In this document: positions 36,287-47,054 of the stretch, in pieces | How the letters are laid out: every line of letters begins with the position of its first letter | Numbering within the stretch: position 1 is the first letter of the stretch | NCBI RefSeq assembly: GCF_037975245.1 | Contig: NC_092573.1 | Location: forward strand, 10,080,001 to 10,144,000 | Source: Apostichopus japonicus | Taxonomy: Eukaryota > Echinodermata > Holothuroidea > Aspidochirotida > Stichopodidae | Reading direction: 5' to 3' | Length of the DNA stretch: 64,000 nucleotides | Program-made: the position numbers and the translations under genes | The notes under the pieces: generated by a model | What the model saw: only the letters and a program-made list of their open reading frames with translations | The model's database searches: none | Told to the model about the DNA's origin: nothing

Positions 36287-36360
36287 GTAGGTAAAATAAT
36301 GTATATATGATGTGATATGCAGTTATGTATTATACTAAATTATTAATACTACTACTTGGA

Positions 36361-36500
36361 TGTATATAAATTCAGGAGAGGTTGAAAAACCACGACACAT
36401 CAACAACAGATATTCTTGGATGTAAAAATAGACATTCAAGAGAGTTTGAAGGACCACAATACATCATCAACAACAAAATGAAAAGGGCAGGCTATATAGC
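36361..36500 (+). pseudogene. Probable decayed duplicates of the linker exon
   Basis: Two stretches just after the functional exon resemble its 3' end. The second (about 36437-36491) reads, in the exon's sense, as EFEGPQYIINNKMKRA against the exon's EEEEPENIKKIKR, followed by GGGCAGG where the exon has GGGTAGG. The first (36374-36420) shares the ACCACGACACATCAACAACA word with it. Between the two is a ~65-bp direct duplication. No convincing acceptor precedes either, so they are unlikely to be used as exons. Confidence 0.35.
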
Positions 36501-37173
36501 TTTGAATTTTTGTTGCATGTGTTACCTCTGTGCAGACATATATTTACATGATATGGGATTGTAAAGATCAACATTTGGTACCTGTTATTATGGTCTACGT
36601 TGTTTACTTGTGTTAATCCCTGAAGCAATCAAACGCCTGATGGAAACATACCTTGAGAACTATCTAGAAATGTCTGCCTCTTACCTCTCTTCCTTGTGGT
36701 ATAAATAGGCTATTTTAATAGTCTTCATTTTCATTTAAATGGTAATAACAACAGAATTGTCATCATCGACCAGATTGACACGTTATAAAATGCAATATCT
36801 GAAAGCTGATAATTGTATCTTCATTATGTCTTTTGACCTTCTGGCATTATTAAAACAAAATTGATTTATCTTCTCTGTATTGAGACACAAATATTATAAA
36901 CAGAACATGTCCTTCATTGCAATCTGCTTGCAGTTCATAGAACTCAATTGAAAAGATTCCTGTGTATAGATATATATGTATTTTGATGTCACTCAATTAT
37001 TCAGATGTGTATGCCAGGATTGCTAATAGGATCGAATGTCGGTTGTCCATATCCAAGCAAATTTGTAAGGAGTTTTTTTCTGGTAGTCCGGGGGACAATC
37101 AGGCCTTAGTCTTTGGTCATCTAAACAGCGAACTTTGTTTTCCGAAAATAATGTAGCAAAATGACAAGGTCAA

Positions 37174-37750
37174 GTATGTACACAGTAGGAGAGATGTGTA
37201 GGTTTGGTGAATAGAACAGCAATATGTACACTGTAGGAGAGATGTGTAGGTTTGGCGTGTAGAACACATATATGTACACTGTAGGAGAGATGTGTAGGTT
37301 TGGTGAATAGAACAGCAATATGTACACTGTAGGAGAGATGTGTAGGTTTGGTGAATAGAACAGCAATATGTACACTGTAGGAGAGATGTGTAGGTTTGGT
37401 GAATAGAACAGCAATATTTACACTGTAGGAGAGATGTGTAGGTTTGGTGAATAGAACACCAATATGTACACTGTAGGAGAGATGTGTAGGTTTGGTGAAT
37501 AGAACAGCAATATGTACACTGTAGGAGAGATGTGTAGGTTAAGTGAATAGAACAGCAATATGTACACTGTAGGAGAGATGTGTAGGTTTATTGAATAGAA
37601 CAGCAATATGTACACTGTAGGAGAGATGTAGGTTTGGTGAATAGAACAGCAATATGTACACTGTAGGAGAGGTATTTGTAGGTTAAGTGAATAGAACAGC
37701 AATATGTACACTGTAAGAGAGGTGTGTAGGTTTAGTGAATAAAATACCAA
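37174..37750. repeat. 48-bp minisatellite, about 12 copies
   Basis: The unit is close to GTACACTGTAGGAGAGATGT then GTAGGTTTGG, TGAATAGAAC and AGCAATAT. Because 48 is a multiple of three, the minus strand stays open in 16-residue repeats (LLFYSPNLHISPTVYI). Small indels near 37620 and 37670 break that frame, which argues against a selected protein. Confidence 0.93.
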
Positions 37751-38464
37751 TATGCAAGTTTACTGTCTTGTCTTGGCACAACTCCTGCACTATCATGCTA
37801 CTTATTGCTAGTTATTATTGGGTTATATCATTCTGTCAATGTTTTAATATGCTCAATTATGTCTGTATAAACAGAACTATGACAGAATTAAAGAGAGAGG
37901 GAAGCGGTTATATTATGTGCCCTGCAGATATTCTAAGAAATTTTAAGTGCTGCAGTGATGATGTGATCAGGAGAGCATCCACCTTTTATGTACTGGGGGG
38001 GGGGGAGATAGTATGTCATTGGTGGGAGGGGTCTAAGACAACTTCTGATAAAATGAAAGGTGCACAACATTGGTGCTATATTTTGCAACTTTTGAACCAA
38101 ATTGAAGAATTATTGACTGCTAAGGATGTTCATGTTCAATTTTTATGTTCTGTACATTATGGTTTTATGTAATATTCTGAGGGAAAGATCCCCCCCCCTC
38201 CATCCCTCCCCCTCTTCCTGCTGAATATGGACAAGGAAATGAATGCATTTGCTATGTATAATTGACATTTAGTGGATTTTGCAACTAAATCTTCCCTGAG
38301 GACAGACAAGTTCCTTTTTCATGACGGGATGCGAAAAACACTATATATTTAGGTAGAGGATATCATGAAATGTACATGGTCTAAAGACAAGATGGTTACC
38401 CCAAATAAATTCATTTCAAAAACTAATCACGATCTATCGTTGTTTAAAAAGTCTAAAGATCACT

Positions 38465-39380
38465 CAGAAACCAGCTGTTTTAATTTGTATTGAGGTCATT
38501 CACCATCTTTGTATGATTTCCGTCAGTATAAATGCCTTTACATATGCTCTTAAAATGAATTCATTTATGTAGAATGTTGCTGACGACATATCCTTTAATT
38601 TCTTCACTCAATTTACACCTTCTGTCTAACAATATTATAGAGCAAACAGGATCCTGAGTCATGACAAGATATAAGTTTAGAGAAATAAATATCCCAGTTT
38701 TGGGTTAATTGTCTCTTTATTGAGCATAAAGGTGAAAGTTAATAATATAAGGTGTAAATAATAACAGTTATTCCTGTTGATTGTTCATTATCTACGATAG
38801 TTATTACCAGTCACTGTATTGGACTTGAAATTAAAAGGGAAAATGAAATTCAATTAAAGGGAAAATGAAATTCAGCAACCAGGTTTTAATTTGTACTGAG
38901 ATCATTCACCTCTTTGTATTATTTCCGTCAGTATATGCCCTTGACATGCTCTTAAAATGAATTCATTTATGTAGAATGTTGCTGACGACATATCCTTCAA
39001 TTTATTCACTTGATTTACACCTTCTGTTTACAAATATTATAGAGCAAACAGGATCCTGAGTCATGACAAGATACTTAGAGAAATTAATATCCAAGTTTTG
39101 GGTTAATTGTCTCTTTATCGAGCATAAAGGTGAAAGTTAATAATAACAGGTGTTAATGTTAACAGTTATTCCTGTCGATTGTTCATTTTCTACGATAGTT
39201 ATTACCAGTCACTGTACTTGGACTTGAAATTAAAAGGGAAAATGAAATTCAATTAAAGGGAAAATGCAATTCAGAAACCAGGTTTTGATTTGTACTGAGA
39301 TCATTCATTTCTTTGTATTATTTCCGTCAGTATATGCCCTTGACATCTATACATGCTCTTAAAATGAATTCATTTATGTA
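38465..39380. repeat. ~400-bp tandem repeat, copies 1, 2 and start of 3
   Basis: Units start near 38465, 38873 and 39272 with 'cag(a/c)aaccag'. They share 'tcatttatgtagaatgttgc', 'gagcaaacaggatcctgagt' and 'ttaattgtctctttat'. The third unit is interrupted after 'catttatgta' by a LINE and resumes at 41386. Confidence 0.92.
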
Positions 39381-41062
39381 TGGTGAGTTCTTTATAAACA
39401 AGGTAGCAGCTATTCGTGAGGAATATGATACTTGTGATGCCACGGCCAGTGTGGACATAATGGCAGACGATAGTTTTTTTGGTGGTTGTCCTCTAGAATC
39501 TTTCTCTCCTGCCACCGAAGAAGCTAATTACAAGCTCCCCAACAAAGTCCTGCAACTTGGATCCTATACCTACCTGGCTATTGAAGCAATGTGTCGATGC
39601 ACTCCTGCCAATTATAACCGCCATCATAAACCAATCACTCATTGAATCAAAGGTGCCGTCTTGTTTTAAGCGTTCTATTGTTAAACCACTGCTCAAAAAG
39701 CCTGGTATGAATAAAGAAGAGTTTAAAAACTACCGACCTGTATCAAATTTACCTTTTATATCCAAACTTTTAGAAAAAGTTGTTGCAATACGCCTTCAAC
39801 ATCACTTAAATGCCAATGCTTTGCATGATAATCTCCAATCTGCATATCGCCAGTACCATTCAACTGAGTCAGCTTTACTAAGAGTACATAACGATATTGC
39901 CGCAGCTCTTGACAAGAGGTCCCAAACAATGATGGTCATGTTGGACCTATCGGCAGCCTTCGATCTTATTGATCATGAGATCTTATTTAATCGTCTCCAA
40001 CATACTTTTGGAATTGCGTCAAACTCATTAAAATGGTTTAAGTCCTATTTTAGGGACAGAATGCAATGTATACAAATTGATTATGTTATATCTGATGAGA
40101 AACAGCTAAGGTTTGGGGTGCCACAAGGATCTGTACTTGGTCCTTTGATATATTGTATGTTTACCCGTCCAGTTGGAGAAATAATTCAGCGCCATAACAT
40201 CAACCATCACTTTTATGCTGATGATACGCAATTGTATTTGAATTTTGGTGCCCTTGAGTCCTGGAATGATGTATCTTTAAAGCTCCAAGCATGCCTTTCA
40301 GATATAGTCAGGTGGATGCGGGTTAATTGTTTGAAACTTAACCAGGACAAAACTGAGTTCATTGTATTTTCACCAAAATTTCAGGGTAATGCTATTCAAG
40401 ACTTGTATATAAATATGGGACCTAACACCATATGTTCAGTTCCTAAAGTTAAGAATTTAGGTGTATATCTTGATCACAATCTTACCATGGATAATCAAGT
40501 TGACTCTATCTGTAAGTCCTGTTATTGGTAGATCCGGAATATTGGCAAAATTAGAAGGTATATCTCAGATGATGCGTGTAAGGCTTTAATCCATGCCCTT
40601 GTGACATCAAAACTGGATTACTGCAATGCCCTGCTATATGGCCTGCCTCACAAGCTAACCGATCGCCTTCAGCGAGTTCAGAATCGCGCTGCACGGCTTG
40701 TAAGTCGCACTCGTAGACATGAGCATATTACACCTGTATTACGTGACTTACATTGGTTGCCGATTCATTGCAGGTTCAGTTATAAGATTCTGTTATATAC
40801 ATATAAGTCACTTAATGGTTTAGCCCCTATCTACATCTCTGAATTAATACATAAATACAAGCCTACTCGATCTCTACACTCAGAATCTAAGTCCTTACTT
40901 ACCAAACCTGTCATTAAAACTTCTACATACGGAAACAGGCGTTTCGATTACTCATCTGCGACATTATGGAACAGTTTATCGGAGGAAGCTAAGTGTGCCA
41001 AAAATATAGATGAATTTAAAAAACTAGTCAAAACCTTTCTATTTAGATCTGCATTCCATTAA
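39381..41062 (+). pseudogene. LINE reverse-transcriptase ORF, truncated, frameshifted, one stop
   Basis: Reverse-transcriptase blocks occur in order. First is the linker FSPATEEANYKLPNK in one frame. After a frameshift near 39545 come DPIPTWLLKQCVDALLP, NYRPVSNLPFISKLLEKVV, motif A MLDLSAAFDLIDHEIL, motif B FGVPQGSVLGPL and the catalytic YADDTQLYL (near 40215). TAG at 40529-40531 interrupts the frame. The same frame then continues with the CR1-type C-terminal region (SKLDYCNALLYGLP, LQRVQNRAARLV, LRDLHWLPI, YGNRRFDYSSATLWNSL) and ends at 41062. Damage is slight, one frameshift and one stop, so the insertion is fairly recent but inactive. The pattern fits the CR1/L2/Rex1 clades; which one cannot be settled by eye. 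Confidence 0.93.
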
Positions 41063-41385
41063 CTGTGCTTTCTATACTATATATGGACACATTATTACAA
41101 CGCATTTTCCATTTTGCATTTATAGCGCTTTTAAAATTTAAAATTTTTCACATTTATATATATTTTAAATTTTAAGAATTTGTTTTGTTTGTATCATTTT
41201 CGTTTTTCCATTTGCAGTTTTTATACAATTTATTGTCAGATAACAAATTTTCTACCCTTTTTATACCTTACATTATCGATTTATATATTTGTATATCATG
41301 TTTGTATGTATTTTACTGTAAAGCACCTTAGAGCAATTTCTGATTGGATAAGGCGCTATAGAAATTTTGTATAATAAATAATAAA
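39381..41385 (+). mobile_element. 5'-truncated CR1-like LINE (non-LTR retrotransposon)
   Basis: About 2 kb, inserted in the third ~400-bp repeat. TATGTA lies on both sides (39375-39380 and 41386-41391), a likely short target duplication. The 5' end begins inside the reverse-transcriptase ORF, so the endonuclease domain is absent. The 3' end has 'gtaaagcaccttagagc', 'ggataaggcgctatag' and an (AATAA)n tail, typical of the CR1/L2 group. Confidence 0.9.
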
Positions 41386-41677
41386 TATGTAGAATGTTGC
41401 TGACGACATATCCTTCAATTTCTTCACTTAATTTACACCTTCTGTGTAACAATATTATAGAGCAAACAAGATCCTCAGTCATGACAAGATACTTAGAGAA
41501 ATAAATCTCCAAGTTTTGGGTTGATTGTGTCTTTATCATTTGAACATAAAGGTGAAAGTTAATAATACCAGGTGTAAATGTTAACAGTTATTCCTGTCGA
41601 TTGTTCATTAAATCTATGATGGTTATTACCAGTCACTGTCCTTGGACTTGGAATTAAAAGGGAAAATGAAATTCTAA
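41386..41677. repeat. ~400-bp tandem repeat, remainder of copy 3
   Basis: Resumes with 'tatgtagaatgttgctgacg' after the LINE and runs to 'aaaagggaaaatgaaattc', completing a unit of about the same length as copies 1 and 2 once the 2-kb insertion is removed. Confidence 0.92.
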
Positions 41678-42027
41678 TGCATATATATCTATGCTGTAGC
41701 CTTGCGCTCACAGTTTAGGTTTTAAAAATGTTTCTGTTACAAGGAATACCAAATATTTATTTCTTTACTATTAGCAGATGGTTTGTGGTGTCAGTTGTAT
41801 ATAGGTTATATTTGTGAGTATTAACATGTATCACATCCTAAATGTAATGAAAAATGCCAGACGCATTTAAATAAGGAAATAAAAATGTCTTTCAATTTTG
41901 CTTTTAGTCTTTTTAAATTTAAGGAAAAACCTCTAACCTCTTTTGATGAAAAAGAAAGCCTATACACATTGTGTATCAACAGCATGGTATCTACCATGTA
42001 CAGGTAAAGCTATCTCGTACTGTATTT

Positions 42028-42233
42028 TAGATTCTCCTGCAAGCAGGAACTCACGAAGAAGCCATCATTGGCTTATCAAAGCCGCAAGCTGACCGAAGTC
42101 AGTCTCTTAGATTCATATTTTAATGTCCATGATTATGAATTGTCAATTGTCAACAACTCTGTCACACATACATTGATCTTGGAGTGACTCGAACTTGGGA
42201 CCTTATGATTGATAGGCACCGGGCTAACACTCC
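42028..42233 (-). mobile_element. tRNA-derived SINE, copy 2, abutting a RasGRF exon
   Basis: Same family as the copy at 24598, with a ~15-base deletion inside the tRNA-like head and no (GTAT)n tail. Its tRNA-like end lies about 38 bp before the exon at 42272, next to the polypyrimidine tract 'cttctcttcccttcag'. It may therefore have replaced the original branch-point region. Confidence 0.85.
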
Positions 42234-42271
42234 CTTCTTACAAAAAATGTCCAATCTTCTCTTCCCTTCAG

Positions 42272-42525
42272 GTTCAAAGTTTTATCAGAGGATGGCTTTG
42301 TAGGCGGAGGTGGAAGTCCATCGTCCAGGATTACATACGATCACCGCACGCGGAGAGCATGCGAAAACGCAACCACATCGTATTTGGAATGGTAGAGTGT
42401 GAACGTGAATACGTGGAACAGCTCTCCACTCTAATGTCCAGCTTTGTGAGACCTCTGAAGATGGCTGCCAGTGCCAAGAAACCAATCATATCTCACGAAG
42501 ATGCCAATTCAATATTTCTTAACAG
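42272..42525 (+). CDS. RASGRF: RasGRF exon: IQ motif and start of RhoGEF (DH) domain
   Basis: This is the most diagnostic exon: 84 codons plus two bases. It opens with an IQ calmodulin-binding motif ([14 protein letters not shown]), then the RasGRF signature [14 protein letters not shown], then the first DH helix, in which [19 protein letters not shown] is the conserved region 1 helix of Rho guanine-nucleotide exchange domains. It ends [16 protein letters not shown] plus AG of the next Ser codon. Ca2+/calmodulin binding at IQ activates vertebrate RASGRF, and the DH domain acts on Rac. The acceptor is cttcccttcag at 42271 and the donor is GTAAAT at 42526. A tRNA-derived SINE ends about 40 bp upstream, close to where a branch point would lie. 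Identity to vertebrate RASGRF1/2 is high along the whole exon. Confidence 0.97.
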
Positions 42526-43893
42526 GTAAATATTTAAATTTAAGAAATAATGGGGGGAAAAAGAAATAAAAATCAATTTTTGTGGAAATGGAAATGAAAT
42601 GTTACCATGGAAACTAAAGGAGCTAAATTTTCAAATATGCTAGCTAAGAATTTCCTGTAAGCACATTAGATTCATCTCAGGTGGATTCTAAACTATATAC
42701 CCAACCAGTCATACAAGTGCATATTTTCAGTAGATGTAATGATGCAATAGCTCTGATTCGGCACCACTGGCAACCATTATGCAATTGCCCAATCTTTCTC
42801 CACATTGATCTATATACACCAATTTTTTGCTCTATATACCTTTATAATGTTAAGAAGGTATCATGATGTATGGTTAGAAATAATGTGTGATGGGAGAAGT
42901 AATTATAAGCTTATATTTCAGGGCCTTTATTTAATTTGATTTAGAACACTGCATACAAGAGGCTGTTTAAGGATTCAAACATTATTTTCATAAGGTGAGT
43001 AATGAAGACAATATCTTCTATATCTAGAACATGATTGATGTGGCCATCAACAATTATTCCTGCTTCATGAATTGTGGAACTAAATTATTTTGATAGTCTC
43101 TTACATCTGTGAAGATATAAAGTAAGGTATAAAACATTTAAAAAATCACTCTCCCCTGACTATGACGAAAAAAAGCCAATCCCCGCTTCGGCCAGTGTGT
43201 AACAACCAAATTGGTAGAAAGTTGACACAATGTGGATTATATTGTATTTAGATATGATTTATTTTTTAGATTTAACCCCTTTTGAACTAAAATATTACAT
43301 CATAGCATTACTGAAAAAGATAAATGCTGTTTGAATATAGGAAGAAAAAAAAGTTAGCTCAGGTTTTTGTATAATTTGCAAAGATATTTATTCATATTGT
43401 TGAAATTTTATGGGAGCTTACATTTGTTTGTATTTTATTTCAAGTGTAGTAAACTCTCACTACACTACCTTTATGAACAATTTATTTCAATCTATAGGAT
43501 TTTGTTTGAACTACATATGACCACATCCATCAAAAATACAGAAAAAAATGATTGAGATCTGCTAAATATGAGGGTATGATTTCAGAAGAAAAGAGGACAT
43601 GGAGAATATCACGTTAACTAAGCGTTCCACTGTGGTTCAGTATGTGCAACACAGTATGTTAGCTATGTGATCTGTGTTTGTTTGTCATATGACCTGACTC
43701 TAAGTGAATGGCATACACATGAACAGTTTTAGCTTAATATTTATCCCGTCCCACCCCATTCTCATCTCCACCTTTTTCCCACCCACCCTCTCCCCACCAC
43801 TTCCCATTTGTACCAACTTGAAAGTTCATCAGTACATTTTATTCTGCTGACTTGCTGGAATCAGTTTTTCAAAAATGATTCCGCTTGATTGTG

Positions 43894-44704
43894 AAACACT
43901 CAAAGTGATTCCCACTCGTGGACTGTTTAAAGTAGACATAAATATGAGAGAAAATGGTTTGAAACATGACAGTGAAGTGCTCAGTATTGGGTTATGTCAT
44001 ATATAGGTAAAGTAGGCCATGGCCTAGCAACCGGCCCACAATGTTGGGGTCCCACGCTGTTAATAGATAGAATCACCCTTATGTAAATTGACGTATGTAT
44101 CAATGGATTGAACATTCCGCAACCATTTGACAGAAACATTGACATCATTTGATGACTTTGCAAAAATGAAAATGTAGAAAATGCCATCAGTCATGGGAAG
44201 TACCCCCCACCCCACCCACAAAAACACTCAAAGTGATTCCCACTCGTGGACTGTTTAAAGTAGACATAAATATGAGAGAAATGGTTTGAAACATGACAGT
44301 AAAGTGCTCAGTATTGGGTAATGGCATATATACTGTAGGTAAAGTAGGCAATGGCCTAGCACCCGGCCCACAAGATTGGGGTCCCACGCTGTTAATAGAT
44401 AGAATCACCCTCATGTCAATTAATGTATATATCAATGGATTGAACATTCCCCAACCATTTGAATAAAAACATTGACACCATTGATGACTTTGCAAAAAAG
44501 AAAATGTAGAAAATGTCATCAGTCATGGGAAATACCCCCCCCCCCCAACAACAAAAACACTCAAAGTGATTCCCACTCGTGGACTGTTTAAAGTAGACAT
44601 AAATATGAGAAAAATGGTTTGAAACATGTCAGTGAAGTGCTCTGTATCAAAAATGAAAATGTAGAAAATGTCATCAGTCAAGGGGAAATACCCCCCCCCC
44701 CCCA
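43894..44704. repeat. ~330-bp tandem repeat, two full copies and one deleted copy
   Basis: Units begin 'aaacactcaaagtgattccc' at 43894, 44222 and 44555. Copies 1 and 2 share 'gtaaagtaggc(c/a)atggcc', 'ggggtcccacgctgtt' and 'tcaatggattgaacattcc'. Copy 3 lacks about 180 bases between 'agtgaagtgctc' and 'aaaatgaaaatg'. Each copy ends in a run of C (up to 16), a likely slippage site. Confidence 0.93.
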
Positions 44705-45162
44705 CAAAAAAAGAAGAAAAAGAAAAGAAACAACAACAAATGTCCCTGCATAGTCATTTGAAAATGAGTAACCATTATTCAAACAGGCAAAGCTGTTGAC
44801 TTTCCTTACAGGAAACTGCATATATTTCCTGTATTTCTCTGGAGATTGCAGTTTCAATAACATTGTGACTTTTCTTTGTTATCGTTGCTAAGAAATACTG
44901 CAAACAAAAAAGCGTTTTGTCATTTTGGAGAAATTACAAGATGAAACCAGTTTTGCAATGTTGAGTTTCAAACCTGTGGAAGATTTTAATTGGTAATTAC
45001 TTATAGTCCTGTCCTGATCATTCTTATAATTTTTGACATGTTTTGTAGATATTTTATAGATCTGTCTCTTTATTCATTTTCCCCCTTTCCCAGCAAGATT
45101 TTCTGTATAGTCTTTACTTCTGGACAAAAGTGTACGCACCCCCTGTAACAATACCATACTCA

Positions 45163-45530
45163 CAGTGGCGGAGCTTGGGGTATTGGTCAGGGGGGCGAGA
45201 ATGGTCTGTAGGGGCGCTTTCGACACTATCTAAGCGGAGTGCCACCACAGTTTGGCGCAGAGCGAACAGAAATTTTTTGAGTAAAAATACTCCCTAGATT
45301 GCCCGAAATGACCCTTTCCGGGCCTCGCTAATTTGCAGATAAACGAAGAATAAATAGGTGTCATCGCCAACAAAATGTGACAAATGTAGATGAGAGTGCA
45401 ATAAAAAAGTCAATAATCTCGAATAAGTAAAAAGTGGTAAAAAGCTGAAAAGGGTGACAGCAGTCCATTTGAGTCCATCGGGGGGTGGGGGGGCACCCGC
45501 CCCCCTGACTGTATGGACGCTCCCCCACTG
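45163..45530. mobile_element. hAT-type MITE, 368 bp
   Basis: Ends CAGTGGCGGAGCTT and its inverted equivalent GACGCTCCCCCACTG. Flanks CATACTCA (45155-45162) and AATACTCA (45531-45538) form an 8-bp target duplication with one mismatch, diagnostic of hAT. The interior at 45224-45278 carries the palindromic module 'gcggagtgccaccacagttt' then 'ggcgcagagcg'. Confidence 0.85.
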
Positions 45531-46675
45531 AATACTCAATTTCTATGAATGATAATTTCTTGAATTAATCCTCATTTCTTCTGCTCTCTCAACCTTGTTC
45601 AAGTGAAATGTGAATGACCATTAAAGTATCTGTTTGCAATAGTTTGTCGATTTCTGACAATTAGAAACCATTGAACTTTTCCCATTTTGTGATCAAAATG
45701 AGATAAGCATACATCTTACTATGATGCCTTCCAGCTTAGCAAAGATTAATTAGTGATTAAAGAATCCATTTGATTCTGGAAATTTTGTTCCCCAGCTACT
45801 TAAAATTTTCTAGGTTAGTGAGTACCAAGTAAAACTGGCAAAATTAGAAACAATCCAAATATTTTCACCTTTTTCCCACCCCCCCCCATCATTATTTATC
45901 TATAAACATAAAAACAATACTGGCTGCCCTAAATTGTAAATTAGTCAAAAATTCATTTGCAATTTGTCTAAAAGCTCAAGCCCTTGAGAAGAAGAAAAAA
46001 CTCTATCGAAAAAAAAAGCAAACTATATTGATTTAACAGCATATAACTAGTATTGAAAAAACACTTATAATAATCAAGATAAAATAAATGAATTATGAAA
46101 GATATTTGCAAGCATGGTCAAATTATCTGTGATGATAAAGTAGCATGTCTGGCTCCTGAACTTGAAGTCAATTGAACTGCTTAAAAATTCAAGTCATGTG
46201 ACCTGTCTGAAAATTTCAAACTAAATTTGAACTGTCCCAACTCATCATAAGTTAATTATGTATACATGTAAAGCTCTGGGATGTTAAACCATGTGGTAAA
46301 TAATTTCTTTAAAAAATTGTTTATAAAACCTCTAATAATGCTGTAAACCCTTGCTTGGTAGAGTTTGTGCTTATGCATTAATTTTATTTGCATTACCAGG
46401 GGAGCAGAATGTAGGTATATAGCTAAATATTCTCAGAATTTTGCTGAAGGGATATTATTGATTATGTTTTCACTATAACTTAATGTCATAAAAACTCTGT
46501 TTCCTGCATGTGTGCCTGTTTTTATTTTTTTATTTTTAGGGGGCAGGAGGGGGAGAAGAGATCATTACTGAAATATATGTTGAAAACACACAATAAATTT
46601 GGGTATAAATAGTAACCTACTTTCAATCATAAACTTATTTAGCAAGTACTCTGTAGAGTGACTGACATACATAAA

Positions 46676-47054
46676 CAAGGGCGTAGGAACCGGGGGGGGG
46701 GGGGGGGGGGGGGCTGGGGGGCGCCAGCCCCCCCAGTGAAAAACATGGGGGGCGGAAGTATCATTCCGCCCCCCCGCTCCGCAAGTCAGAAAACCCCTTT
46801 TTCATTTCCAAATGAGAAAAAAATCTCATTTGGAGTACCAAATTGCATTTAAGGCCAGGTGAAAATGCAAAATTCTTTACAAAATGGAGTGGGAGTTGAA
46901 GTGTGCTATATTGCACCAAATTGCATCTGAGGCCACCTGGAAATGCAAAAATAATCCAAAGGGGAGGGGGACACCCCCTCCCCTTAGACCCCACCCCCAG
47001 GCCGGCCATCAGTCTTCAGCCCCCCCCACTCAAAAGTACCTTCCTACGCCACTG
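46676..47054. mobile_element. hAT-type MITE, 379 bp, exact 8-bp TSD
   Basis: Starts CAAGGGCGTAGGAACC and ends CCTTCCTACGCCACTG. TACATAAA occurs exactly on both sides (46668-46675 and 47055-47062). The left end contains a run of about 26 G, and the interior has two similar halves around 'caaattgcat'. No coding sequence. Confidence 0.92.

Larger units (their letters stand above)
36287..42271 (+). other. RasGRF intron, about 6 kb
   Basis: Bounded by GTAGGT and CAG. It contains probable relics of the preceding exon (36361-36500), a 48-bp minisatellite, a ~400-bp tandem repeat interrupted by a CR1-like LINE, and a minus-strand SINE directly before the next exon. The 145-codon open frame at 37735-38172 has no recognisable motif, sits in repeat-derived sequence and is not called. 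The stretches 36500-37170 and 41680-42020 show nothing specific. Confidence 0.8.

Noticed and set aside
37121-37750. Minus-strand open frames with SPNLHISPTVY repeats
   Set aside because: By-product of the 48-bp minisatellite; indels break the frame within the array.
37735-38172. 145-codon plus-strand open frame
   Set aside because: Begins in the 48-bp array and contains a homopolymer G run; no domain or conservation signal is visible.
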